64,000 nt of DNA, taken from NCBI GenBank assembly GCA_035524275.1, contig DATKPC010000089.1:7470-71469 (forward strand), in the 5' to 3' direction. The notes under the pieces were generated by a model. That model saw nothing but the letters and a program-made list of their open reading frames with translations, searched no databases and was not told where the DNA came from. This document shows positions 56,855-64,000 of the stretch, piece by piece. This DNA comes from DATKPC01 sp035524275. Lineage in GTDB: Bacteria; Pseudomonadota; Gammaproteobacteria; Burkholderiales; Burkholderiaceae_F. Both the position numbers and the translations under genes were made by a program. The first letter of the stretch is position 1; every line of letters begins with the position of its first letter.

Positions 56855-57994
56855 ATGGCTCTGGACCGTCTTTTCAACCTCCTTGCCGAAAAAAACGCCT
56901 CTGACCTCTTCCTGAGCGCCGGGGCGCCGGTCACGATCAAGATCAACGGGGTCTGCGTCCCGATCAACCAGGAGCGGCTGCAGCCGCAAGGCATCGTCGC
57001 CCTCCTGGCCGAGCGCCTGAACGATGCGCAGTTCCGCGAGCTGGAGGAATCCCGCGAGCTGAACATCGCGCTGCCGGTGCAGAACGTCGGCGCCTTCCGC
57101 CTCAGCGCGTTCATGCAGAGAGGGACGATTTCCGCGGTCATTCGCTATATCCCGCGCGACATTCCGCGCCTCGACGAACTGATGCTGCCGGCGGTGCTGA
57201 AGGACCTCATCACCGCGCGCCGCGGCCTGCTGCTCGTCGTCGGTGCCGCGGGGTCCGGCAAGTCGACGACGATCGCGTCGATGCTCGACCATCGCAACGA
57301 GCTGTCGACCGGCCACATCCTGACGTTCGAGGATCCGATCGAGTTCACGTTCCGCAACAAGAAATCCATCGTCAACCAGCGCGAGATCGGCGGTGACGCG
57401 TCCTCGCTCGAGATCGCGCTGCGCAGCGCGATGCGGCAGGCACCGGACGTCATCTTCATCGGCGAAATCCGCGACCGCGAAGCGATGTCGGCGGCGCTCG
57501 CCTACTCGATGTCGGGGCATCTCGTCGTCGCGACGCTGCATTCGACGAACAGCGCCCACGCGCTGAACCGGATCATCAGCTTCTATGGGCCGGAAAACCG
57601 GGTCGCGCTCTACCAGGACCTGAGTTCGTCGTTGCGCGCGATCGTGTCGCAGCGCCTGGTGCGCTCGAAGAAGGGCGGACGCGTGCCCGCCGTCGAAATC
57701 CTGATGAACGCCGGCCGCGTCGCCGACCTCGTCGAACGCGGCGATATCGTGTCGATCAAGGAAGCGCTGGAGCAGAGCCTCGCGCCCGAGAGCCAGTCTT
57801 TCGAGCAGAGCCTCTACGAACTGCTGCAGAAGGGCGCAGTCACGCGCGACGACGCGCTCGGCGCGGCGGACTCGCAGAACAACCTGCTGTGGCTGATCAA
57901 CAATGCCGGCAAGACGCGGCCGACGGCCGAGCCGCCGCCTCCGAAAAGCGGCGGCGACGGCGCCACCTTCTCGGAATTCACGCTCAACATCTGA
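56855..57994 (+). CDS. pilU: PilT/PilU-family type IV pilus retraction ATPase
   Basis: 379-aa hexameric ATPase. N-terminal PAS-like domain (1-100), Walker A GAAGSGKST (130-138), Asp box (LTFEDPIEF), Walker B VIFIGEIRD (199-207) and His box HLVVATLHS (222-230). IVNQREIGGD and the lower similarity to canonical PilT favour PilU. No other pilus gene is nearby; it sits alone between dapD and dapE. ATG 56855 has GAGGA upstream. The Pro/Gly-rich tail ends FSEFTLNI. Confidence 0.85.
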   Translation: MALDRLFNLLAEKNASDLFLSAGAPVTIKINGVCVPINQERLQPQGIVALLAERLNDAQFRELEESRELNIALPVQNVGAFRLSAFMQRGTISAVIRYIPRDIPRLDELMLPAVLKDLITARRGLLLVVGAAGSGKSTTIASMLDHRNELSTGHILTFEDPIEFTFRNKKSIVNQREIGGDASSLEIALRSAMRQAPDVIFIGEIRDREAMSAALAYSMSGHLVVATLHSTNSAHALNRIISFYGPENRVALYQDLSSSLRAIVSQRLVRSKKGGRVPAVEILMNAGRVADLVERGDIVSIKEALEQSLAPESQSFEQSLYELLQKGAVTRDDALGAADSQNNLLWLINNAGKTRPTAEPPPPKSGGDGATFSEFTLNI

Positions 57995-58030
57995 CGACCG
58001 GCGGCCCCCGGCACGCTCCGCGCCCCATCG

Positions 58031-59158
58031 ATGTCCACCGTCCTGCAACTCGTCTCCGAGCTGATCCGCCGCCCGTCCGTCACGCCGCAGGACGGCGGCT
58101 GCCAGCGGATGCTGGCCGACCGGCTGCGGCGCATCGGCTTTCGTGCCGAGAGCCAGGATCGCGGATCGACCCTCAATACCTGGATGATCCGCGGCAGCGC
58201 CCGTCCGCTGCTCGTGTTCGCAGGCCACACGGATGTCGTGCCGCCCGGCCCGGGCTCGCAATGGCGATCGGATCCGTTCGAGCCGTCGTTGCGCGACGGC
58301 TACCTCTACGGGCGCGGCGCCGCCGACATGAAGTCGTCGATCGCGGCCTTCGTTGTCGCCTGCGAGCGCTTCGTCGAACTGCACCCGCACCATGCCGGCT
58401 CCATCGCGCTGCTGCTCACGTCCGACGAGGAGGGCCCCGCGACCGACGGCACCGTCGCCGTCGTCGAGGCGCTGCGCGCCCGCGGCGCGGAGCTCGACTT
58501 CTGCATCGTCGGCGAGCCGACCAGCGAAAAGCAGCTCGGCGACGTGATCAAGAACGGGCGCCGCGGATCGCTGTCCGGACGGCTGGTCGTTCGCGGGATC
58601 CAGGGGCACGTGGCCTATCCGCAATGGGCGCGCAATCCTGTCCACGAGCTGGCCCCGGCGATGGCCGAACTGGCGGCGGAAACCTGGGACCACGGCGACG
58701 TCTACTTCCCGCCCACGACGTTCCAGGTGTCGAACATCCGCGCCGGCGAAGGGGCGCTGAACGTGATTCCCGGCCGCTGCGAGGTGGATTTCAACCTGCG
58801 CTTCTCCCCGGCCTCGACCGCACGTGACCTGATGGCGCGCATCGAGGGCATCCTGGCCCGCCATGGGCTGGCCTACGAGATCGCGTGGACCGTCGGCGCC
58901 GAACCGTTCCTGACCCGGCCGGGTCCGCTCGTCACGGCGATGTCGGCGGCGATACGCGAGGCCGTCGGCTGCGAAACGGCGCTGTCGACCGTCGGCGGAA
59001 CGTCCGATGGACGATTCCTGGCGACGCTGTGCCCGCAGGTCGTCGAATTCGGCCCGGTCAATGCCACGATCCACAAGGTCGACGAATGCATCCGCGTCGA
59101 CGATCTCGAGCCGCTGATGCTCGTCTACCTCGGCGTCCTGCGACGCCTACTCACCTGA
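58031..59158 (+). CDS. dapE: Succinyl-diaminopimelate desuccinylase
   Basis: Di-zinc M20 peptidase-family enzyme (375 aa). His66 and Asp68 (GHTDVVPPG), Asp99 (GRGAADMK), Glu133/Glu134 (SDEEG), the lid dimerisation domain (about 178-290) and the terminal metal His (NATIHKVDE) are present. Completes the DapC-D-E succinylase branch encoded here. Confidence 0.97.
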   Translation: MSTVLQLVSELIRRPSVTPQDGGCQRMLADRLRRIGFRAESQDRGSTLNTWMIRGSARPLLVFAGHTDVVPPGPGSQWRSDPFEPSLRDGYLYGRGAADMKSSIAAFVVACERFVELHPHHAGSIALLLTSDEEGPATDGTVAVVEALRARGAELDFCIVGEPTSEKQLGDVIKNGRRGSLSGRLVVRGIQGHVAYPQWARNPVHELAPAMAELAAETWDHGDVYFPPTTFQVSNIRAGEGALNVIPGRCEVDFNLRFSPASTARDLMARIEGILARHGLAYEIAWTVGAEPFLTRPGPLVTAMSAAIREAVGCETALSTVGGTSDGRFLATLCPQVVEFGPVNATIHKVDECIRVDDLEPLMLVYLGVLRRLLT

Positions 59159-59177
59159 GATCCCGGAAAGTCCAGCC

Positions 59178-60074
59178 ATGACATCGATCGACGCCAAGGC
59201 CAACCTGCGCACGCTGCGCGACGTCGTCCGCTATGCCGTGTCGCGATTCAACGAGGCCGGCGTGTTCTTCGGCCACGGGCAGATCGACGCCTTCGACGAG
59301 GCGGTCTTCATCGTGATGCGTTCGCTGCACCTGCCGCTGGAACGCCTGGAGACCTTCCTCGATTCGTTCCTGACGCACGCGGAGATCAATTCGCTGCTGG
59401 AACTGATCGATCGCCGCGCCAAGCGGCGGATACCGGCGGCCTACCTCGTGAAGGAAGCCTGGCTCCAGGGCTATCGCTTCTACGTCGACAATCGCGCCAT
59501 CATTCCGCGGTCCTTCATCGCCGAACTGCTGAAGGACGAACTGGCTCCCTGGATCGACGACGTCAACAACGTGCGCGAGGTCCTCGACCTGTGCACCGGC
59601 TCCGGCTGCCTCGCGATCATGGCGGCGGACACGTTCCCCTACGCCTCCGTCGACGCCGTCGACATCTCGAAGGACGCACTGGCCGTCGCGGCGCAGAACG
59701 TCGAGGAGTACCGGATGGGCGGTCGGGTCCGCCTCGTCGAGTCGGACCTGTTCTCGGCGCTGGACGACAAGCGCTATGACCTCATCCTGTGCAATCCGCC
59801 CTACGTCACGGAAACCGCGATGGCGAAGCTTCCGAAGGAATACACGCACGAACCGAAGCTCGCGCTCGCCGGGGGCATCGACGGCATGGACGTCGTGCGC
59901 TATGTCATGTCCGATGCGGCGAAACACCTGAAGCCGGACGGGATGCTCGTCGTGGAGGTCGGCGACGGGCGCGCGATGGTCGAGCAGCTCTATCCCAAGG
60001 TGCCGATGAACTGGTTGACGACCAGCGCCGGCGACGACATGGTCTTCCTCGTGCGCGGCGAAAACCTCCCGTAG
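59178..60074 (+). CDS. prmB: Ribosomal protein L3 N5-glutamine methyltransferase
   Basis: 298-aa SAM enzyme methylating a Gln of ribosomal protein L3. N-terminal helical domain, PAAYLVKEAWLQGYRFYVD, SAM loop DLCTGSG (137-143) and catalytic NPPY (206-209) are typical; the long N-terminus separates PrmB from PrmC. 19 nt after dapE. Confidence 0.95.
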   Translation: MTSIDAKANLRTLRDVVRYAVSRFNEAGVFFGHGQIDAFDEAVFIVMRSLHLPLERLETFLDSFLTHAEINSLLELIDRRAKRRIPAAYLVKEAWLQGYRFYVDNRAIIPRSFIAELLKDELAPWIDDVNNVREVLDLCTGSGCLAIMAADTFPYASVDAVDISKDALAVAAQNVEEYRMGGRVRLVESDLFSALDDKRYDLILCNPPYVTETAMAKLPKEYTHEPKLALAGGIDGMDVVRYVMSDAAKHLKPDGMLVVEVGDGRAMVEQLYPKVPMNWLTTSAGDDMVFLVRGENLP

Positions 60075-60119
60075 GCCTTTGCGCCGGCGGCGCTGCCGCG
60101 GGCGTCCGACGATCCTTCC

Positions 60120-62027
60120 ATGCTACGCCTGCTCGGCCTGACGCTGGCGCGCGGTGCCCGCGTGCTGTATCGCGACGTCAACTTGACCGCGCCGGACGGC
60201 GAACGCATCGGCCTCGTTGGCGCCAACGGCTGCGGCAAGTCGACGCTCTTCGCCGCGATCCTGGGCGAACTGGGCGCGGAAGCCGGGGACATCGAGACGC
60301 CCCCCTTGGAGCGCATCGCGCACGTGGCGCAGGACATCGATGCCGTCGACGAACCGGCGATCGACTACGTCGTCGGCGGTCACGCGCCGCTGGTGGCGGC
60401 ACGCGCCGCGCTCGACACCGCCCAAGCCGGGACGGATGAACTGGCTCTCGCGGAGGCGCATGCTCGGCTCGCGGATCTCCACGAAGGCGCGATCCTTGCC
60501 GCCGCCGCGACGATCCTGAACGGGCTCGGGTTCTCCAGCGCCGACGGTGCGCGCGCGGTGCGCGAATTCTCCGGCGGCTGGCGCAATCGCCTCGCGCTGG
60601 CGCGGGCGCTGATGCGACCGTCCGACCTGCTGCTGCTCGACGAGCCGACGAATCATCTCGACCTGGACTCGGTCGTCTGGCTCGAGGCGTGGCTCCGTCG
60701 CCAGCCGGCCACCGTGCTGGTGATCTCGCACGACCGTGAATTCCTGGACCGCTGCACCGGCACGACCTGGCATGTCGGCGACGAGACGATCCGCCGCTAT
60801 GCGGGCAACTATTCCGCTTTCGAGATCGCCTGGCTGGAACAGCAGCGCCAGCAGGATGCCGCGGCCCGGCAGTACGAAAGGACCGCGGCGCACCTGACGC
60901 GCTTCGTCGAACGTTTTCGTGCCAAGGCGACCAAGGCGCGCCAGGCGCAAAGTCGGCTGAAGATGCTCGAGCGCCTGGAGGCGATCGAACCGGTTCGGGC
61001 AACGCGCGAATGGCGCTTCGAATTCCCGGAACCGGAGCGCGTCCCCGATCGGCTGCTTTCGGGCGAAGCCCTGCGGCTCGGCTATGGCGAACGGACCGTC
61101 CTCGACGGCGTCACGTTCTCGCTCGGCGCGGGCGACCGGATCGGCGTGCTGGGCGTCAACGGCGCCGGGAAGTCGACGCTGGTAAAGGCCATTGCGGGAT
61201 CGCTTCGCCCGCTCGGGGGCGAACTGCGCCCGGCCGCCGGATTGAAGGTCGGCTACTTCGCGCAGCACCAGCTCGATCAACTCGACCCCGACGAGAGCCC
61301 GTTGCAGCACCTGCGGCGCCTCGCCCCCGATCGCCGCGAACAGGAGCTGCGCAATTTCCTCGGTATCTATCGGTTCGGCGGCGAGATGGCGACGGCGCCG
61401 ATCGGACCGCGCTCCGGAGGCGAGAAGGCGCGTTGCGCGCTGGCGCTGCTGGCCTGGCACCGCCCGAACCTGCTCGTGCTGGACGAGCCGACCAATCATC
61501 TCGACATGGAAACGCGCGAGGCGCTGACCGTCGCGCTGTCATCGTTCGAGGGCGCGCTGCTCCTCGTTTCGCATGATCGGCACCTGCTGCGCGCCGCGAC
61601 CGACCAGCTCTGGCTGGTCCATGACGGGCGCCTGGCGGCGTTCGAAGGCGACCTGGACGACTATACGGCGCTGGTCCTTGCGAGCCGGCGATCGCGCGAC
61701 GGCGCGGAAGCCCGCGGCGCCATGGCGGGAAGCGACGCCGCGACCCGCCGCGACGAGCGCAAGCGACAGGCGCAGGAGCGGCAGCGTCTTGCGGCGGCGC
61801 GAAAACCGCTCGCCGACCGGGTCGAACGGCTCGAGGGCGAGCTCGCGCGCGTCAGCGACGAATTGCGGCAGATCGATGGCCGTCTCGCAGACGGCTCGTT
61901 CTACCATGAGGGGGATCCGGCGGAGGTCGCCGCGACCCTGAAGCGCCGCGCGGAACTTGCACAGGACGTCGAAAGAATAGAAAGTGCGTGGCTCGAGCTG
62001 CAGACGAAGCTCGAAGCGATCGGTTGA
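60120..62027 (+). CDS. ABC-F ATPase, YheS type
   Basis: 635-aa soluble protein with two ABC domains and no membrane segment. The family acts on the ribosome. Walker A GANGCGKST (34-42) and GVNGAGKST (about 348-356), two DEPTNHLD Walker B boxes, signatures FSGGWRNRLALA and RSGGEKARCALAL, the charged inter-domain P-site linker (about 250-295), and a C-terminal coiled coil (about 540-635) are visible. Length and C-terminal extension fit YheS better than Uup or EttA. Confidence 0.9.
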   Translation: MLRLLGLTLARGARVLYRDVNLTAPDGERIGLVGANGCGKSTLFAAILGELGAEAGDIETPPLERIAHVAQDIDAVDEPAIDYVVGGHAPLVAARAALDTAQAGTDELALAEAHARLADLHEGAILAAAATILNGLGFSSADGARAVREFSGGWRNRLALARALMRPSDLLLLDEPTNHLDLDSVVWLEAWLRRQPATVLVISHDREFLDRCTGTTWHVGDETIRRYAGNYSAFEIAWLEQQRQQDAAARQYERTAAHLTRFVERFRAKATKARQAQSRLKMLERLEAIEPVRATREWRFEFPEPERVPDRLLSGEALRLGYGERTVLDGVTFSLGAGDRIGVLGVNGAGKSTLVKAIAGSLRPLGGELRPAAGLKVGYFAQHQLDQLDPDESPLQHLRRLAPDRREQELRNFLGIYRFGGEMATAPIGPRSGGEKARCALALLAWHRPNLLVLDEPTNHLDMETREALTVALSSFEGALLLVSHDRHLLRAATDQLWLVHDGRLAAFEGDLDDYTALVLASRRSRDGAEARGAMAGSDAATRRDERKRQAQERQRLAAARKPLADRVERLEGELARVSDELRQIDGRLADGSFYHEGDPAEVAATLKRRAELAQDVERIESAWLELQTKLEAIG

Positions 62028-62037
62028 GGGGAGCGCG

Positions 62038-63093
62038 ATGGAACCATTGAAGGATGTCAGCGAACGCCATCGCTTCGACGTCGACCGCCTCGCCGCCTAC
62101 CTGGCGAGCCGCCTGGACGGCTTCGAAGGACCTCTGGAAGTCAGGCAGTTCAGCGGCGGCCAATCGAATCCGACCTACCTCCTCGGCACGCCTTCGCGCC
62201 GCTATGTCATGCGCAGCAAGCCGGGGCCGGTCGCGAAACTGCTGCCCTCGGCGCACGCGATCGAACGCGAGTACCGGGTGATGCAGGCTCTTGCCCGGCA
62301 GCACTTCCCGGTGCCGCGCATGGAGGTGCTGTGCGAGGACGAAAGCGTGATCGGGCGCGCGTTCTACCTGATGCAGCACGTCGAGGGCCGGATCTTCTGG
62401 AACCAGTCGTTGCCCGGGATGTCCGCGGCCGAGCGCGGCGCGATCTACGACGAAATGAACCGCGTCATCTCGACGCTGCACCGGATCGATCCGGTGGCGG
62501 CCGGGCTCGGCGACTACGGCAAGCCCGGCAATTACTTCCAGCGGCAGATCGCCCGCTGGAGCCGGCAGTACCAGGCCTCGGCCACCGAAACGATCGAGGC
62601 GATGGACCACCTGATCGACTGGCTGCCGGCGCATGTGCCGCCGGGCGACGAAGTCGCGATCGTCCATGGCGACTTCCGGCTCGACAACATGATTTTCGAT
62701 CCGCAGCTTCCGCGCGTGATCGCCGTGATCGACTGGGAACTGTCGACGCTTGGACACCCGCTGGCCGACTTCAGCTACCACTGCATGACGTGGCACATCC
62801 CGGAAAGCGGGTTCCGCGGCATCGGCGGCCTTGACCTTGCCGCGCTCGGGATTCCGTCGGAGGACGAATACGTCGGGCGATACTGCGAGCGCACCGGTCG
62901 CGGACCGATCCGCCACTGGAACTTCTACCTCGCCTACAACCTGTTCCGGATGGCCGGCATCCTTCAGGGCGTCTACAAGCGGGCGACGGAGGGCCTGGCG
63001 TCGTCGGACGAAGCACACGACCATGGGCGCCGCGCGCGGGAACTCGCGGAGCTCGGCTGGCAATACGCGCGGCGCGTCGACGCCGATCGCTGA
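62038..63093 (+). CDS. APH-fold phosphotransferase (ACAD10/11-like kinase domain)
   Basis: 351-aa kinase-like protein. FSGGQSNPTYLL near the N-terminus, the catalytic loop VHGDFRLDNMIF and the metal motif VIDWELSTLGHPLADFSY match the aminoglycoside-phosphotransferase family, subgroup fused to acyl-CoA dehydrogenases in ACAD10/11. It probably phosphorylates a hydroxy-acid or hydroxyacyl-CoA rather than an antibiotic. ATG 62038 has GAGGGGAG upstream; 10 nt after the ABC-F stop. Confidence 0.85.
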   Translation: MEPLKDVSERHRFDVDRLAAYLASRLDGFEGPLEVRQFSGGQSNPTYLLGTPSRRYVMRSKPGPVAKLLPSAHAIEREYRVMQALARQHFPVPRMEVLCEDESVIGRAFYLMQHVEGRIFWNQSLPGMSAAERGAIYDEMNRVISTLHRIDPVAAGLGDYGKPGNYFQRQIARWSRQYQASATETIEAMDHLIDWLPAHVPPGDEVAIVHGDFRLDNMIFDPQLPRVIAVIDWELSTLGHPLADFSYHCMTWHIPESGFRGIGGLDLAALGIPSEDEYVGRYCERTGRGPIRHWNFYLAYNLFRMAGILQGVYKRATEGLASSDEAHDHGRRARELAELGWQYARRVDADR

Positions 63094-63100
63094 CGGCCGG

Positions 63101-63310
63101 CTACTTCTCCATGAACCACGTGAGCACGGTCTTCACGATGAAGCCGAGCATCCCGAAGGACAGCACGAAGAACAGCACGAACGTCCCGAACCGCCCGGCC
63201 TTCGACTCGCGTGCCAGGTTCCAGATGATGAACAGCATGTAGAGCATGAACGCGGACAGCCCGAACGACAGGCCGAACCGCGAGATCTGCTCCTCGGTGA
63301 ATCCGAACAT
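63101..63310 (-). CDS. DUF2788 small membrane protein
   Basis: 69-aa protein with two hydrophobic helices (about 12-30 and 42-64) around the conserved NLARESKAGRFGTFVL. It resembles the DUF2788 family of betaproteobacterial inner-membrane proteins of unknown function. Convergent with the phosphotransferase (7 nt between stops) and 9 nt after the DUF2189 gene. Confidence 0.8.
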   Translation of the reverse strand: MFGFTEEQISRFGLSFGLSAFMLYMLFIIWNLARESKAGRFGTFVLFFVLSFGMLGFIVKTVLTWFMEK

Positions 63311-63319
63311 CGCGCGGCG

Positions 63320-64000
63320 TCAGTAGCGCAACGCGGCCGCCGACGTATCGACGAGATCGCGGTACGCATGCCAGGTCGCGTGGCCCAGCACCGGCACGGC
63401 CACGATGAATCCGAGCATCAATGTCGCGATCGACACGACGGTCGCGACGATGATGAAAAGGGCCCAGATCAGCATCGGCACCGGATTCTCTCCGACCGCC
63501 CGCACGCTCGTGAGCAGCGCGCAGCGCAGCCCGACCTGGCGCCCCATCAGCAGCGGCGGCGAGATCGCGGTCATCGCGAACACGATCGCGGCGCCGAGGC
63601 CGCCGAACAGCAGCCAGACCAGCAACGGCAGGTCGCTTTCCGGCCGCGCCGCATACGCGAGCAGCGCCCGCGGACCGTCGATTCCACCGGGCAAGACCAG
63701 CGCGAACAGCGCCGCGGAGACGGCGACCCACATGGTCGCGGCGAACATCAGCAGGAGCCCGAGGACGACGAGCGGGGGCGTGCCGCGCCGCCACGCGTCG
63801 ACCACGTTGGCCAGTGTCGGGCGCTCGCCGCGGCCGAGCAACCGGCTCAGCTCGTAGAGACCGGTCGCAAGGATCGGACCGACCAGGACGAAACCGGAAA
63901 ACGCGCCCGCGAGCACGTAGGCCCGCCCCCACGCCAACGAGAGGACGACCATGCCGCCAAGCGCGACCAGCAGCCCGTGCAGCAGGCTGGGTCCGGGCGT
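63320..64000 (-). CDS. DUF2189-like integral membrane protein (5' end outside window)
   Basis: The frame is open to the right edge; residues upstream of the Met at 63952 (LLHGLLVALGG) are already membrane-like, so the true start lies outside. At least six hydrophobic segments, with GPILATGLYELSRLLGRGE and the terminal VPVLGHATWHAYRDLVD typical of the DUF2189 family. Function unknown. Confidence 0.8.
   Translation of the reverse strand, partial: TPGPSLLHGLLVALGGMVVLSLAWGRAYVLAGAFSGFVLVGPILATGLYELSRLLGRGERPTLANVVDAWRRGTPPLVVLGLLLMFAATMWVAVSAALFALVLPGGIDGPRALLAYAARPESDLPLLVWLLFGGLGAAIVFAMTAISPPLLMGRQVGLRCALLTSVRAVGENPVPMLIWALFIIVATVVSIATLMLGFIVAVPVLGHATWHAYRDLVDTSAAALRY

Noticed and set aside
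62038..63093. Aminoglycoside resistance gene
   Set aside because: Fold motifs match, but the subgroup (FSGGQSNPTYLL, IDWELSTLGHP) is the metabolic ACAD10/11-like one and the context is chromosomal housekeeping.

Overview
The window is a strongly GC-rich, densely coded chromosomal segment. It most likely comes from a betaproteobacterium related to aerobic hydrogen-oxidising (Knallgas) lineages. The hyp/hox order matches the hypB-F-C-D-E-X / hoxA-B-C block of the Ralstonia eutropha type. Several housekeeping blocks are also typical of that class: smc-zipA-ligA, rpsB-tsf-pyrH-frr-uppS-cdsA-rseP-bamA-skp-lpxD-fabZ-lpxA-lpxB-rnhB, divergent ppsA/PSRP, and smpB divergent from ratA-rnfH. No rRNA, tRNA, CRISPR array, insertion sequence or prophage was recognised. 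The species assignment is inference.

Region 1 (1-13087) is a [NiFe]-hydrogenase maturation and H2-sensing locus. The plus-strand genes hypB (cut by the left edge), hypF, hypC, hypD, hypE and hypX make and insert the Fe(CN)2CO/Ni centre. They are followed by hoxA (NtrC-type regulator) and hoxB-hoxC (a group 2b regulatory hydrogenase with no Tat signal and no cleavable C-terminal tail). The kinase gene hoxJ follows but is inverted and convergent with hoxC. The energy-conserving hydrogenase genes themselves are not in the window and probably lie to the left.

Region 2 (13088-14715) is a small, atypical patch. It holds a PaaI-like thioesterase, a TetR N-terminus fused in frame to the C-terminus of a short-chain dehydrogenase, and a second SDR with its middle missing. 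It looks like a decaying locus.

Region 3 (14716-25959) is housekeeping: guaBA, a DUF4124 secreted protein, ratA-rnfH, smpB, ppsA with its regulator, a cyclopropane fatty acid synthase and a SpoU methyltransferase.

Region 4 (25899-39297, minus strand) runs from rpsB to the SpoU gene. It covers translation factors, UMP kinase, undecaprenyl-PP and CDP-DAG synthesis, RseP, BamA, Skp and lipid A synthesis. The dxr gene commonly found between cdsA and rseP is absent.

Region 5 (39541-45763, plus strand) holds map, glnD, a long KfrA-like coiled-coil DNA-binding protein and a secreted BON-domain protein.

Region 6 (45777-53953, minus strand) is an smc-zipA-ligA-(methylthioinosine phosphorylase)-def operon, so chromosome organisation, division and DNA ligation are co-transcribed with nucleoside salvage and N-terminal deformylation.

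Region 7 (54229-63093, plus strand) holds queF-dapC-dapD, a lone PilT/PilU ATPase, dapE, prmB, an ABC-F ATPase and an aminoglycoside-phosphotransferase-fold protein. The window ends with two minus-strand membrane proteins (DUF2788, DUF2189), the last cut by the right edge.
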